DNA from: Phytophthora sp. 'mugwort'
Taxonomy: Eukaryota > Oomycota > Peronosporomycetes > Peronosporales > Peronosporaceae
Reading direction: 5' to 3'
NCBI GenBank assembly: GCA_033558025.1
Contig: JAUCEF010000003.1
Span: forward strand, 186,001-250,000
DNA: 64,000 nt
The position numbers and the translations under genes are program-made. Of the stretch, positions 53,340 through 64,000 are shown piece after piece. The notes beneath the pieces were generated by a model. It worked only from the letters and a program-made list of their open reading frames with translations. It made no database searches and was not told the origin of the DNA. Within the stretch, counting starts at the first letter, position 1; the number at the start of each line of letters is the position of its first letter.

Positions 53340-54467
53340 AATAAACTGTATTTGCATTTGCATGTTATGCGAAACCATTTCGCTGAAGCACCACCTCCTG
53401 GACACACACGCGCAAGTCTTCGCTGCTATCCTCAGTCCAACCTTGATCGTCTGCTTCCTCGTCCAATGTAGCAGTAGGAGGTTCAATCTCATATGCATCG
53501 TCCGACAACGATATGCACACGTTGTGCAAGACAAAACAGCACACGATCTTCTTACATACGAGTTGCAAGTCGCCGTCGCACGTAATTCTGTCCCTAAGGC
53601 AGCTTAAAATGGGAAATCTTGTCTTCATCATGCCAATTGCATGCTCCACAATAATACGCTACTTCGCAAGCAACCAGTTAAACGTGCGGTTCTTGGGAAT
53701 ATTGCTTGATGGCATTTTGTAGGGCAGCCTAATAAGAAACGGGAAGCTGCAGGTGTACGCGCGATCACCAAGCACGTACTCCCCGGGCTTGAAAAAAAAA
53801 TGGCAGGCTCTGCAGCAATACGCGTCAGCTCATTGATCTAGCATTATGCAGCGAACCTGGCACACCAACTTACTACAATTGTTAGCACTTCTTATTAGCT
53901 CACAAACTCGAACCATGTTTTACGTTACCTGGTAGAAAATAATGTAGCGGTGGTGGTCACAAATACTTGTGCCCCTACGCAATAGTCAGACTTGCGAGAA
54001 TAGTAGCACTCTGCGTTCGTTCCTGGAGCATACAGCAGCTTAAACGTGGTCCCATCGACATAACCAACGCATGATGGGAACCCTGAAACGCCCTCAAAGT
54101 ATGCCTGCACATTGGCCTTCTTGGCTGTCGAAGGCCATGCGAGAAAAGCATCTTCGAGACTCAAAATCGCTTCAATAGCCCTTGCACTATATTTATACAC
54201 AGAGCCTAAACAATAATAATCTTAGTCAATTTGTATGATGCAACAAGAAACAGCTCAGCACGATTACCTTCAGCGACGCCAAAATGCTGCGCAACTTGAT
54301 GGACAGTCAGTGGCTGGAATGAATATAGGAAAACCTCGAGCTGGAGCGGGGTTGCTCTTGTTTGCCTGGGGACCGCATGAAGACAGGGTGCCCAGGAGTC
54401 GCTCGAGCAAGAACGCAAACGTCTCAGAATGCATTCGTAGGTCGCGCTGTGCTCGCAATGGAACCAT
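53340..54467 (-). pseudogene. Harbinger DDE nuclease, frame-broken
   Basis: Minus-strand blocks in order are an N-terminal part (54467-54240), then 54200-53925 with YKYSARAIEAILSLEDAFLA and SCVGYVDGTTFKL (first Asp) and YYSRKSDYCVGAQVF. GEYVLGDRAYTC (second Asp) and IPKNRTFNWL near 53790-53670 follow, and finally VEHAIGMMKTRFPILSCLRD (Glu) in 53649-53365. Together they make the DDE_4 (Harbinger) nuclease with its three acidic residues still present. Splice-like gaps and at least one stop (near 53660) separate them. It is the most complete transposase in this part of the window. Confidence 0.72.
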
Positions 54468-54813
54468 CCTTTTAACTCGCTCTGAATCCCACTTGCTTCT
54501 CTACCGACCCGCGCTCCAGGTAGCGGTTGCTGCTTATTGCCTCGTACAAAGGGCCTCCTCGTCGCCTCCTATACCGCCCTCTAGCTCGTTGACCACCATT
54601 GCAGCCTCAAGTCACTCTAGTGCAATAGCGCGCTCACTGCATGTCATGACTGCTGTGATTCGATAAACGAGTGGTGAACTGGGAAACAGGTTGCCTGCTA
54701 TTCGCAGAATGCGGGCACTCACGGTTAAAACATGAAGGGTTGATATGATTGGATACTCAAACTTACTTACTCCGTTATACTTCCCAACCCGTGGTAACCA
54801 TAGTATATACTTA

Positions 54814-55601
54814 CCGTAAAACCTGTGTAGTATCTGACACACTTGTGACTTTGGGGGTTGGGCCCCTTAAAATCGATAATTCACAATCCGTACGGAAAAA
54901 CAGACACTTTACTAAAAACTACCGATTTAGCGCTCAGGAGTGCTTCCATTAGATCCAGGATTACCCTGCAAACCCTCCCACCGCGGGGAACAATTAACAC
55001 AAAGTATTACACTTGCCCTAGACGCTTACCTGTCCTCTGATCATCATGTCTACTATGTCCTCTTCATCATCGACCTCACCAACCTCAGGAAAAGCTCCAC
55101 GCGCTTTAGTTGCTCAGCGACAGCATTAGACGATGACTCAAATGTTGGGTCGAAAGGTGGCACGGCGAGGATGCCCTTAAACCCGTTCGAGATCGTTGAA
55201 TCGGACAGCTCGTCCCGCGCGCTGGTAACCCAGTCAACCAGTTCATCCCTGGACGGCGCCTTAACCACGCCGCCGCTCTCCTGGCTCGCCAGTTTATCCT
55301 GTCAGCCAGTTGACCCAGTGTTGGCGCAGACGCTGCTTCAACGGGCGGTTCCAAGCAATGTCCGCCGGCTGTACAGCCGAGGGCGGCGACCTTGACCCGC
55401 ACTGGCTCGTATGCAGCCCATGAAGAGTTTGGGAATGACTAAGCTTTGCATGGTTGGTGCCTAACTTTTAGCGAGCCGTGGCCACCTATTTTTCGAGCTG
55501 TCGGAAATGACAACAAGTCAGATGTGTCCAAATTGCTGGTGTCTAATTGGCTTATTTGGCGTGTCGAATATAACATTCTGCCGGATACACAGGTTTTACG
55601 G
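54814..55601 (-). mobile_element. pogo-like element 2, truncated
   Basis: TACCGTAAAACCTGTGTA at 54812-54829 is the exact reverse complement of 55586-55603. The outermost TA pair is the likely target duplication, giving a 788-bp element. The minus strand encodes only the end of a pogo transposase: a QPADIAWNRPLKQRLRQHW block near 55360-55290 (last catalytic Asp) and APSRDELVDWVTSARDEL with ISNGFKGILAVP in 55053-55268. The ends differ from element 1 (CCGTAAAACCTGTGTA versus CTGTAAAACCTGA), so it is a related but distinct family. Confidence 0.75.
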
Positions 55602-55603
55602 TA

Positions 55604-56099
55604 CAAACATTGTTTGTGTTAAAATGAATGCCTTTGTGTATTTTTGATTTTTCCGATCTGTGTGAACCCATCGTAGCCCTCTCGAATCCGTCTCCACTGT
55701 TCTTATCCACGTTTGGTTGTATTGAATATCGCCTCCCCTCACGCAATGTATAAAATCCAGTGCTGCTCCGTGAATCGCTAATAGCCGCTGACGAGTGCTG
55801 ATGCTTTCCACTTGTTGGGGTAACTCGTGTCACGACCTCCGCTCGATATACAAGATGTCCCGATTGTTTCGAGAAAAGACGTGCATGTACTTTGCTTTGT
55901 TTTATAATTCACAAACAGTGCCGTCCGGTCGACGGCAACGCTAATATGGAGCTACTGAAAACCTCGACAATTTAGCACTACCTCTTGCATGCAAGTCCAT
56001 AGATCATCACTGTCTGCAGTGCCCATTGTACATACAACGTCCTCTTTGTTTTGGCTCGCATCATCTTACTTGTGTTGCACTGAAACTTCAAATGTTTCT
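55604..56099. other. Spacer, no gene seen
   Basis: AT-rich, with no motif-bearing ORF. Confidence 0.4.
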
Positions 56100-56600
56100 T
56101 CGTGCCCATGCAGTGTTATGGAAATAAGACATATACAATAATCTTGAACACTTTCAGCAAGTTGCCCTCATCGGGAATTCGCTGGCGAACGGCATCTAGC
56201 ACGGGAAAGCGCGCCTTGCGCACCCCAACTGTATGTTCAATAGAAACGCGCTACCGGGTTTTAGAGTTCACAGGCATTTTGGATGGAGTTATACGGAGGG
56301 GAAACAACACGACCCTCAAAAACGTATTGGCCGGGGAAACAATTGCCTACTGTCATACTCGTTAACCGCTTGTCATGCAAAGATCTTGGCTGACTGACCT
56401 ATAAGAGTACAGATCACCGTTCATATAGATATTTCAGAGCGCGCATATAGCATACCAAATTCACGCGTACCTGGTAGTATATAATACGGCGGTGTGGTCG
56501 CAAAACAATATTTGCGCTCCAATGCAGTACACTGACTTCCGCGAAAATAGCACTTAGGATTCACTGCAAGGGCGTTCAGCAGCTAGAAAGTCATGTCGTC
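56100..56600 (-). pseudogene. Second Harbinger nuclease relic
   Basis: On the minus strand, fragments resemble the same nuclease family as at 53340-54467. A YFRGSQCTALERKYCFAT-like stretch near 56540-56480 corresponds to the YYSRKSDYCVGAQ block. A CARRAFPVLDAVRQRIPDEG stretch continues with NLLKVFKIIVYVLFPHNT near 56230-56110 and corresponds to the C-terminal Glu helix. Most of the middle is missing. Confidence 0.5.
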
Positions 56601-56617
56601 TACAGCGTGTCCGGTTA

Positions 56618-57962
56618 TTCAGCACCCCCACCCACCTAGTTTTTGTTCCACCAACTTCAACAGCCGAAAAGCTAGCAAGACTACCTTTTTCGGTCTAGCT
56701 CACGCGCCACCAGACCACCACTCTCTGTGTTATCAATTTCTGCTGTAAACTCGGTTTGCGTGTGTCCATTGGTAGACTAAGATTCCGTCAATCAACGCGA
56801 AGCCACGTCGATCGCTAGTCATTTGTAGATTGGGTATGGCGCCCAGTATAGCCACAAAAAATATTTTGAATCAATGCCATGTGGGTCTAGACGGTAGTAC
56901 TCTCACAATCTGCGCTGTCGTGTGGCTCTAAGCATATCAGCAACCGTAAAATAAACAGACACCAAGATATTCCTCGAGACAGCGTCCGTTCTATCATCAA
57001 GTACTTCAAGAAGCATGAGCACGCAGCCGTGCCTTGGCGTAAGGGACGCCTTCAGCTACCGACACCCGACTTGACCGACGCATCGTCCGAGCCGTCGAGC
57101 GGAACTGCTTCATGAGTGCGGCCGTCGTGCTGCTCAAATCTCCAAGGACATTAACACGCCGGTCTCCAGCTACGTTATCCGGGACCACATTCACGAAACG
57201 TCTGTCGGCACGCAAAAAGCCGATTCTTAGCCGAAGGCACGCCGGCTTCGGTTAGCTTTTGTCAAAATGCTCGACAAGATGCAGCCAAGCTGGTGGAGCC
57301 GAGTGCTTTTTAGCGACGAGGCTTCAGTTGAGCTCCATGACACGTCAGGTCGGGTTTCGGTATGGCGACGCTCACATAAGGAATTCAATGTCCGCTGCAT
57401 TTTACCGACGTACAAGTCGAGCAGAAAGTCTCTCATGGTGTGGAGTTTTATCGCAGCAGAAGGCGTTCGGAACATTGCAACTTCTGTGATGAGTCGGTGA
57501 CGGGGGAATAGTACAGGCATCTGCTGCGCAGGGAAGTACCAATTACGAAAGCATTCCTAGGTCTGTCCGGAGAAACATTGTTTGTGCACGACGATGCACC
57601 TGCTCATTCTGCTAAGTTAACTGATCGTTGCTTACGGGACATGCAGCTGATCTCCTTGAGCCATCCTCCGCGAAGTCCCGATCTAAGAAAACTTGTGGTT
57701 CACCATGGAGAAGGAGTTGCACAAGAATCCAGCGACGACCATCGCGAATCTAAGACTAAGTTGATTGACATATGGACTGGTATAGATGATGATGTGGTGA
57801 AACGTTGTGTCCTTTTTCTGCCTAAAAGACTAGAGGCGGTACTAGATAGCAAGGGGGCACACACCAAGTACTGATGTGTACAAGCTAACGCTTAGTGTAC
57901 TGCTTGCATTGGTAGTAAACTATTTGAAACAAATGCGCGCGGGGGGGGGGGGGGGGCTGAAT
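56618..57962 (+). mobile_element. Tc1/mariner relic 1
   Basis: Both ends show TTCAGC followed by a C-rich tract (left TTCAGCACCCCCACCCACC; right, read inversely, ATTCAGC then a C run), flanked by TA. The transposase on the plus strand is broken into pieces. They are an HTH part near 56960-57100, MLDKMQPSWWSRVLFSDEAS with VELHDTSGRVSVWR (first Asp, 57267-57380), CILPTYKSSRKSLMVWS, and MFVHDDAPAHSAKL with PPRSPDL (second Asp, 57578-57690). These are Tc1 DDE_3 signatures. The right end contains a 16-base G run (57941-57956). Confidence 0.65.
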
Positions 57963-58889
57963 TACCGAACCCGCTGTACACACCCTACACACAACGAAAA
58001 TGTAGACCGTGGTTCGAAACCCGTGCACTTGACCCTCTCGGCTGTATTTGAGCAGCGCAAATACTCGGTCTCAAACGTCAGCAAAGCAGTAGTGCTGGTA
58101 TACCGAATATATTGCAAGCATAACAAATTGCGTTAACCAACAGCTTAAGACGTGCACCCAGCAACAGACACAAATCTCGCCTTCGCCAATACCAAAGTGT
58201 TACAGTATCCGACGGACAGACAAAGCCTGCGGCTGAATGACGAAGATTTGACTTGATTGGAAGCCAAAACATATACTTACTTTTCATCCGTTATAACCCC
58301 TAAAGTGCATGGCGCAAAATAGTACTTTCGGTTAATGCATCTTAGCAAGAACATTTCAGCGTCTAGTTAAGCCTAAACATAAACGACTAAACTTAAAATT
58401 TTGACTTGTGCACTGCTGGTGGCTTCCGATTAAGAATTAAGAACTGCTTAACAGCAACGCAGTCGTGGTCGCGTAGTCTTCAGGTATAGCAAAACTGGAG
58501 ACCACCTCTATGAAAATTTGCGACCAGATAGGCTAGCTTGTTGACCCCTCTTTATTTTATACCAGTCTGTTTCAGATCAATAGATAGATTGAACTTTTCG
58601 GGCGCGCAATTGATCACAATTGTTTATTATAGACACTATTGGCTGGAATGAACGCGTCTTCACGGAGGGGTTTGGGTGGTGTGCAGAGCTTCACTTGGGT
58701 CGAAAACTTGGCGGCGCCAGGACCATTCATGTGCCCAAGCATCCAACTCCGGGCTGCTACAGAAATGCTTCATTAACGATTCGCCTCGCTTCCCCCAAAC
58801 CTCCACCATCGAAATGCCCCGTCCAACGAACCAAACCGCCGCCACTCGCGCACGCAAAACCTGTCCGCCCATGACCGAGCTCTTGTACT

Positions 58890-60050
58890 CGGCGGTCTGA
58901 GCGATGCTACTGCCGAAGTTCTTCGTCATGGAGCCCTGACCGCTGCCACGAGGATCTTTCGTGTTAGCGGTCAAATTGTTCGTCGTATTTGTCGCCGTGC
59001 CCGCCGCAATTATGCGTCAACCGGTTTGTTATCGTCGCCATCCCGGATGCACCAGACCGGTAGACGCAGCGCCGACCGCTCGACCGAGCTGGCAAGGATG
59101 CGCGTTGTCGACCCTCAGCGTCGTGGCGCAATTCTTGCTGCTGCCGAGGCTTGTTTCTGCCTCTGACGACGCTTTCATGAGCTGCGCAGCGGAAAGCTGC
59201 GCGTGAAGGCAAGTGTCGCCAAGCCCATGCTGTCTGAGCTCAATAAGCAGCAGCGTGTTGCTTTTTCTGTGGATCATGTGAGGGCAACGACGCAGCACTT
59301 TGATCCGATGGAGGAAGTGGTCCATGTAGACGAGAAACTGTTCTACATGAGCAAGGTGAATCGTCGTTTTATCCTGCTACACGACGAGCCAAAGCCCACG
59401 CATTGCTTGAGAAGCAAGCGACACATTCCAAAGGTAATGGTGCTCGCTGCTGTGGCTCGACCACGCAAGGATTCTGTCACCGCTCAAGGTTTTGACGGAA
59501 AGATCGGCGTTTGGGCCTTTAACGCATGAACCAGGTCGACGCAGCAGCCGCAACCGCTCGGCTGGGACCTTGGTGGCACAAGCAGTGCCAGTCAATAAGA
59601 CCACCGAAAAGCTAATCAATCACGTGCTTCCATCGATCAAAGCGAAGTTCCCTGGTGCTATGAGAGAGGGGCGTATTGTGGTGCAGCAGGACAACGCCCT
59701 TCCCCATATCTAGCCGGATGATGCTGACTGGCTACGGGTAGTTGCTGCGAGTGGATGCAACGTTCGGCTTCGGTTCCAACCACCGAACAGCTTGGACTTG
59801 AATGTCTTAGGTCTTGCTGTTTTGAACGCCCTCCAGGCGCGATAACAGCGCGAAATCGCCCACACACTCGACGAGCCAGTGGAAAACGTTAAGAAGGCTT
59901 TTACAGCCTTACCGCCCTCCTCCCTGAACGCAGGTTTCCTGACTGCAGTGCGTTATGGACGACTGCGTGGCTGCAGGCGGTGACAACGACTACAAAATGC
60001 GCCACATATCCAAGGCGAAGCTGGCTCGGGATGGAAGACTTCCTCGCACC
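58890..60050 (+). pseudogene. Tc1/mariner relic 2 (different family)
   Basis: Plus-strand pieces give an HTH part with IFRVSGQIVRRICRRARRNY (58950-59020) and KLRVKASVAKPMLSELNKQQ (59190-59260). The catalytic part has VVHVDEKLFYMSKVNRRFI (first Asp), KVMVLAAVARPRKD and GKIGVWAFN, then HVLPSIKAKFPGAM and IVVQQDNALPH (second Asp), and finally RFQPPNSLDLNVLGL. Single stops at about 59527, 59711 and 59845 and shifts near 59160 disable it. The sequence differs from relic 1, so two mariner lineages sit side by side. No clear ends were found. Confidence 0.7.
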
Positions 60051-62412
60051 ATCCAATGCTCCGAGGTGACGGCATCATTTTTGCCCCAAATCATGCGATC
60101 AGCAACTTCCGAGCATAATCAAACTAGTACTAGTAACGATCTATAGATTTGGAACAAAATTAACAGTTGCACCTATCTATTGATTTGGAACAGACTGGTA
60201 GGTTCTGTGACTGGATACACTGGAACAGGGAATGCTATCGCCATGATCAAAACCTATGTGATAGATATTACTGACGAGCTTGTGCACGCGCTATACGCAC
60301 GCCGCTGGTGCTCGAGAGGATCTCGCGGATCGTCTCGAAGTTCCAGGCGGCCGCGGAGTCCGTGAAGGTCGTGAGCGTTGATGCCCAGCAGGAGGGATTG
60401 GGGGGGGGGTTACGCAGGCCTCGTCCACATGGTGGTGGTGGTTGGGGATGGGGGGGGGGCTTGCCACGATCGAGGTTACCGGCTACGCAATCTGACGTAT
60501 ACTGCAACAAACAGTCGAGTAGCAGCAGCAGCAACAGCAGCAAAGAGACCGAGTTCGACAATCTCTACCCTTGATACCTTCCGCAACAATGCCAAAGAAG
60601 TTATTTTGTTGTGTAATGCTAATTAAAAGTACAAATATTAACGCAATGCTTTCTCTCTAGAAATAAAACTGGACGCTCGGATCAACAGATGCTGTCGATA
60701 AATTCGTTATTGGGCTGTCAGCAAAGCAAATGTACGATATTTCCACACCTTTGTACGACCCGAATACAATGGAAAGGCTGAGCGCATCCATGACTTCTTG
60801 TAGTGGTTCGACACATTAATGGACATTTTTAAGCATCCGTCAGCGCGCAACGCCTACCCACAATGGCAACATTAGTTGCAACCTTACCGGGGACACCTGA
60901 ACCACCGCAAATTGTTGGGACCGTCCTGGTGGCCCACGGTCAGGACGACCGTCGGCGCGGTTGCGGACAGTACCGCCGCCTGCGGAAGCAGCGGCCGCAA
61001 AGTGTAGTCGGAAGTGCATCGTATTTATAATAAGCATGAAGGTTTTGTACGGGCATGACGAGGTTTCCGCTATATTTGTATGTTTCCTTTCTCCAAGAAC
61101 ATGTCGTTGGCGAGGCAATGCCTGTGCAACTTATCCCAGCAGGTGCGATCTCTCTCCGGTCCCATATAGGCTTTGGCCGAGGTGAAATAAACACCTTGGC
61201 ACCGACACACGTTGTGCTTGCTGCAATAATCATTGTCTTCTTTGGGCCAGCGGTCCTCTCAACGACAACTTCACACGCTCTTCGCTTGCGGACGCAGGTT
61301 TTGCGTATCTGTGACGATGCTACAGCAATGCATGCTTCCGTGGGCTTCCGTCTGGCCTTACAAACACAAACACATCTTTTGTAGTGCTGCCGATGCCGTT
61401 TGTGGGCGAAATATCATCTTTGACGCCAAATGCGTCAATGGCATTCTGCCACCGTCGGAGTATCTGCCCCCCTCCCCGATATAAGTTCTGACGCAAGCTC
61501 CATAACGAAGGTCCCATTGTATAACTGTATCAACCACAGGTCGATGTGTTCGTTAGGCGTTTAATCGTGCAATGCCAGAACTGACATTTGGTAGGAGTGG
61601 CCATCTGATATCGAGAACCGGGAACGAATTTGATATAGACGATCGGAGCCTTGCATATACTGATTGTACTGTTCCAGGGGTGTTACTTACTTTTGAGACC
61701 TTTCCTAACCTCTGAGGAATGTCTTCCCAAGCCTAACATCTGAGTAAAGTGCTGACTCAAGAGTGCAGCATGAGCACCGTTTCTACAGGCACTGACCTCT
61801 GGGAAAAGGCGGGGTCACAAGCCCCACAGCACAACACATCTTCGGAAACCATGCTACGACAGCAGCTTATCTTGTCCCACCGGATCGAGTGATCAACCTC
61901 CTAGTCTTTCCTGATTAGGTATGTCTCCCCGTTAGTGCGCGTCTAGTACAGGACGTTGTTTGTTGTTGCATCCACATTTTAACTGCCTCGTCCCATCGTG
62001 GGTTTGATCACATATGGGTGCCAAAAAAAGAAGAGCATTGCGCTGTGAAATTTTGGTTTCTGGGGAGCACGGCACCATAGATACCACTTCAGCAACACAC
62101 ATTATCGCCACCACCCCTGTTTTTTTTTATTCTCCCACTGGCAGCATTCGACACAACGTTGCGAAGGAGCTAAACGGCTCAGTGGCACCGCTGGTGCTAG
62201 GTGACACGCACCCCGATAATTGTCATTTAAAGGATAGCAGCGTATCCGTCGAAGAAAAACAGTAAATGCCGCGAAAACGCTACGTTTACTCGGTCGTCGA
62301 AATGTTTCCATCCCTTACCGTAGCTTCGATAGTCATGGCGGGAACAACTGGGGAAGACTAAAAGTTTGGTACAACACTACGGCAAGAAGGTCAAAGGCCA
62401 GCGAGGGTAACG
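60051..62412. other. No confident gene; low-complexity DNA
   Basis: A short coherent stretch at 60308-60390 (ISRIVSKFQAAAESVKVVSV) could be a gene fragment, but it runs into G-rich sequence and a CAG-type run (60519-60543). No family could be named. 60840-61500 has overlapping ORFs on both strands without motifs. Confidence 0.4.
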
Positions 62413-62616
62413 TTGCACAACGCACTGAGACTGCTGCAAATTTTTCGTGTTAGCTTCGCAAAAGGTGGCGACTGTAAAGTGGTCACTCTGGAAGAAACAG
62501 GAGAGCAAAAAGACAAGCTCTGTGGCGAAAAAAGTTGGTATATCCTTGAGCTTGAATCAGGAGTCGGATTACTTGATATTGGGAGGTACTTGTGGCAAAA
62601 AGTGCCGCAAGGTTAT

Positions 62617-62688
62617 GTCAAAACGAGTTTCATTCGTTCTGTCAAAACAAGTTTTATTCGTTCTGTCAAAACGAGTTTCATCGCACTC
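62617..62688. repeat. Triplicated 24-bp unit
   Basis: GTCAAAACGAGTTTCATTCG plus TTCT occurs at 62617-62640 and 62641-62664, with a diverged third copy at 62665-62688. In one frame it reads VKTSFIRS three times. Confidence 0.85.
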
Positions 62689-64000
62689 TATTGTTCGTGG
62701 TCATTCGGAAAAGCAGCTGGAAAACAGGAAGGCGAATTGAACAAGAAGAGTGCAAGTAAGTTTTCTTCAATACGAATATGGAGTGTATACATTAGTTACG
62801 TTGATTTTTACTTAGGTGGTTGGGAAATAGGAGACAATTCAATAGGTGGCACGGAAGGTATGCATGACGACCCCGCGTCACACATAGCGTTTTTCTCAGC
62901 GCTAAATTTGCATTGATCCAGACACGATACTGCACAGTTTGCAGCCCAGTCAAGCAGGTTCCAATATGAACTATTTATATTGAAAGCAGTTGGGTACGAG
63001 ACTGAGGAAAATGGAGCATACGTGCAGTCGTATGGCATCGTCGTATCGTCACAGGCATGCCTGCGTAATATGGTGCCACGCGGGGCGGGGACAGGGCGAC
63101 GACGGTCTACTGAGTGTCACCGACGGCACGTGCAAGCTTCACTTCGGTAAGAATGCAACTTGGTATAGTTGAAGATGGACATGCATCGCCTTACGTGGAC
63201 TCACATTAGGTGGCTGAGCGTTGATCGACTTTGGTACGTATACCACCCATTTTCTGAGAAGCCAATTCTCGAAGACCTTTCTCAACTGGATATATTGTGT
63301 CTTTCTGCTCTTCTGTCTTTCAAATCGGGCTTCTTAATCGGACTTCGAAGTCCTATCAAGAGATCATATGAGACTACGTCAAACATAATATAGCTAATTA
63401 ACCTAAGTACGAATCGGGATTTGAGCACGTCGTTCGATAGAGCGTCTCCTCTTTCGTATGAGCCCTTATCCGGTCAAATTCATGCAGATGAAGACGAGAA
63501 CGAGGCCGTCCAAAAAAACTCTCCATGTTCGACAACGAAACTCGAAATTGTTTTGGATGCCTAAGCGTAAAATGAAGCGAGGAATTTGAAAATGCCCTCC
63601 GTTTGAACTAATTCGGGGTGTGCCATAGTCAATTGTATGATTTTTAGCGCTAGCTTAAAATCGGTGGGGGTATATTTTGAATTTGATTTTCAGATTTTAG
63701 ACATTGAACGTAAGTAACATTTTGATTCACTGTTGGACATAAGTATCAAAATGAAGGCTGCAAGCTCCTAGTTTGCAACTGGCTTCTTGCTCTTCTCCGC
63801 CTACTCAACACTTCTCTCGGAGTCTGCAGGCTTCTGCTTCTCGATTTCGAGGGCGTCTTCCTAGCTCCAGCCGCCCTCTTCTTCTGTCCAGCGACCGATG
63901 AAACCTTGGGCCCAGCACCTTCTATCCTCCCCCGCCGATCCTGATTATTCTTTGCTGCCACAGCCTTTGCCACACGGTGGATACGGCGCACTTGTTTGGT
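62689..64000. other. No gene recognised
   Basis: Short ORFs only. An 81-residue basic minus ORF (63746-63991, rich in Arg, Lys, Ser) could be the end of something larger outside the window, but it shows no motif. Confidence 0.35.

Larger units (their letters stand above)
52211..54800 (-). mobile_element. PIF/Harbinger element
   Basis: The left end TGGTTATCACGG...TTGGAAAGTA (52211) matches the reverse complement of the right end (TGGTTACCACGGGTTGGGAAGTA, ending 54800). Both flanks carry TAG (52208-52210 and 54801-54803), close to the TWA target of this superfamily. It contains the two genes expected of the class, a Myb-like protein (+) and a DDE nuclease (-), in convergent orientation. The element is 2590 bp. 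Confidence 0.75.

Noticed and set aside
62413..62916. 167-codon plus ORF as a gene
   Set aside because: No motif, a recent 24-bp triplication within it and no neighbouring context; kept only as a repeat.
1..64000. RxLR, CRN or elicitin effector genes
   Set aside because: I looked for a signal peptide followed by RxLR/EER or LxLFLAK and for six-Cys elicitin patterns in the ORFs, and saw none.
1..64000. tRNA, rRNA and CRISPR features
   Set aside because: No cloverleaf with B-box, rRNA signature or regular spacer array was seen by eye; a covariance-model search could still find short RNAs.

Overview
The window looks like nuclear DNA of an oomycete, most likely Phytophthora-like (inference). 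Its genes are compact, with GT-AG introns of about 55-125 nt. Conserved eukaryotic genes alternate with dense relics of mobile elements of types known from Peronosporales: Crypton, PIF/Harbinger, pogo, Tc1/mariner, Helitron, hAT, MULE and copia-like. No tRNA, rRNA, CRISPR array, or RxLR/CRN effector candidate was recognised.

Layout. 1-5 kb: the truncated start of a probably mitochondrial protein, a BAP31-like ER membrane protein, a hAT relic and a small Tudor-knot-like gene. 5-14.5 kb: repeat-rich. A copia-like LTR element (7198-14536, possible 5-bp target duplication AGAGC) has a MULE (11081-14453, 59-bp terminal inverted repeats) inserted in its 3' LTR. The MULE carries its own transposase and, tail to tail with it, a decayed host-like lipid-binding (START-type) gene fragment that still has splice sites. 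15.9-19.2 kb: an F-box-like hypothetical gene and a GH1 beta-glucosidase. 20.5-29.9 kb: relics of a Ulp1-like protease, a Crypton, a Myb-like ORF, a pogo transposase and a Helitron helicase with a plausible 3' terminus.

30.9-51.1 kb is a gene island. In order it holds: a ten-exon DA1-like zinc peptidase with NZF-type fingers (-); an HSBP1-like gene with an apparent U12-type AT-AC intron (+); mitochondrial HSP70 (-); a small membrane protein (+); DMAP1/SWC4 (+); PABPN1 (-); ZC3HC1/NIPA (+); a coiled-coil protein (+); the ER chaperone HYOU1/GRP170 (+); a hypothetical protein (-); and a PH-domain protein (-). Several pairs share short divergent promoters. Two HSP70-superfamily chaperones and an HSF-binding protein lie within 15 kb.

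51.3-60 kb is again mobile: pogo, Harbinger and pogo elements lie end to end, followed by a second Harbinger relic and two Tc1/mariner relics. 60-64 kb holds low-complexity sequence and no confident gene.

Exon boundaries were inferred by eye from splice motifs and reading-frame continuity. Family names rest on recognised motifs, not on database searches.
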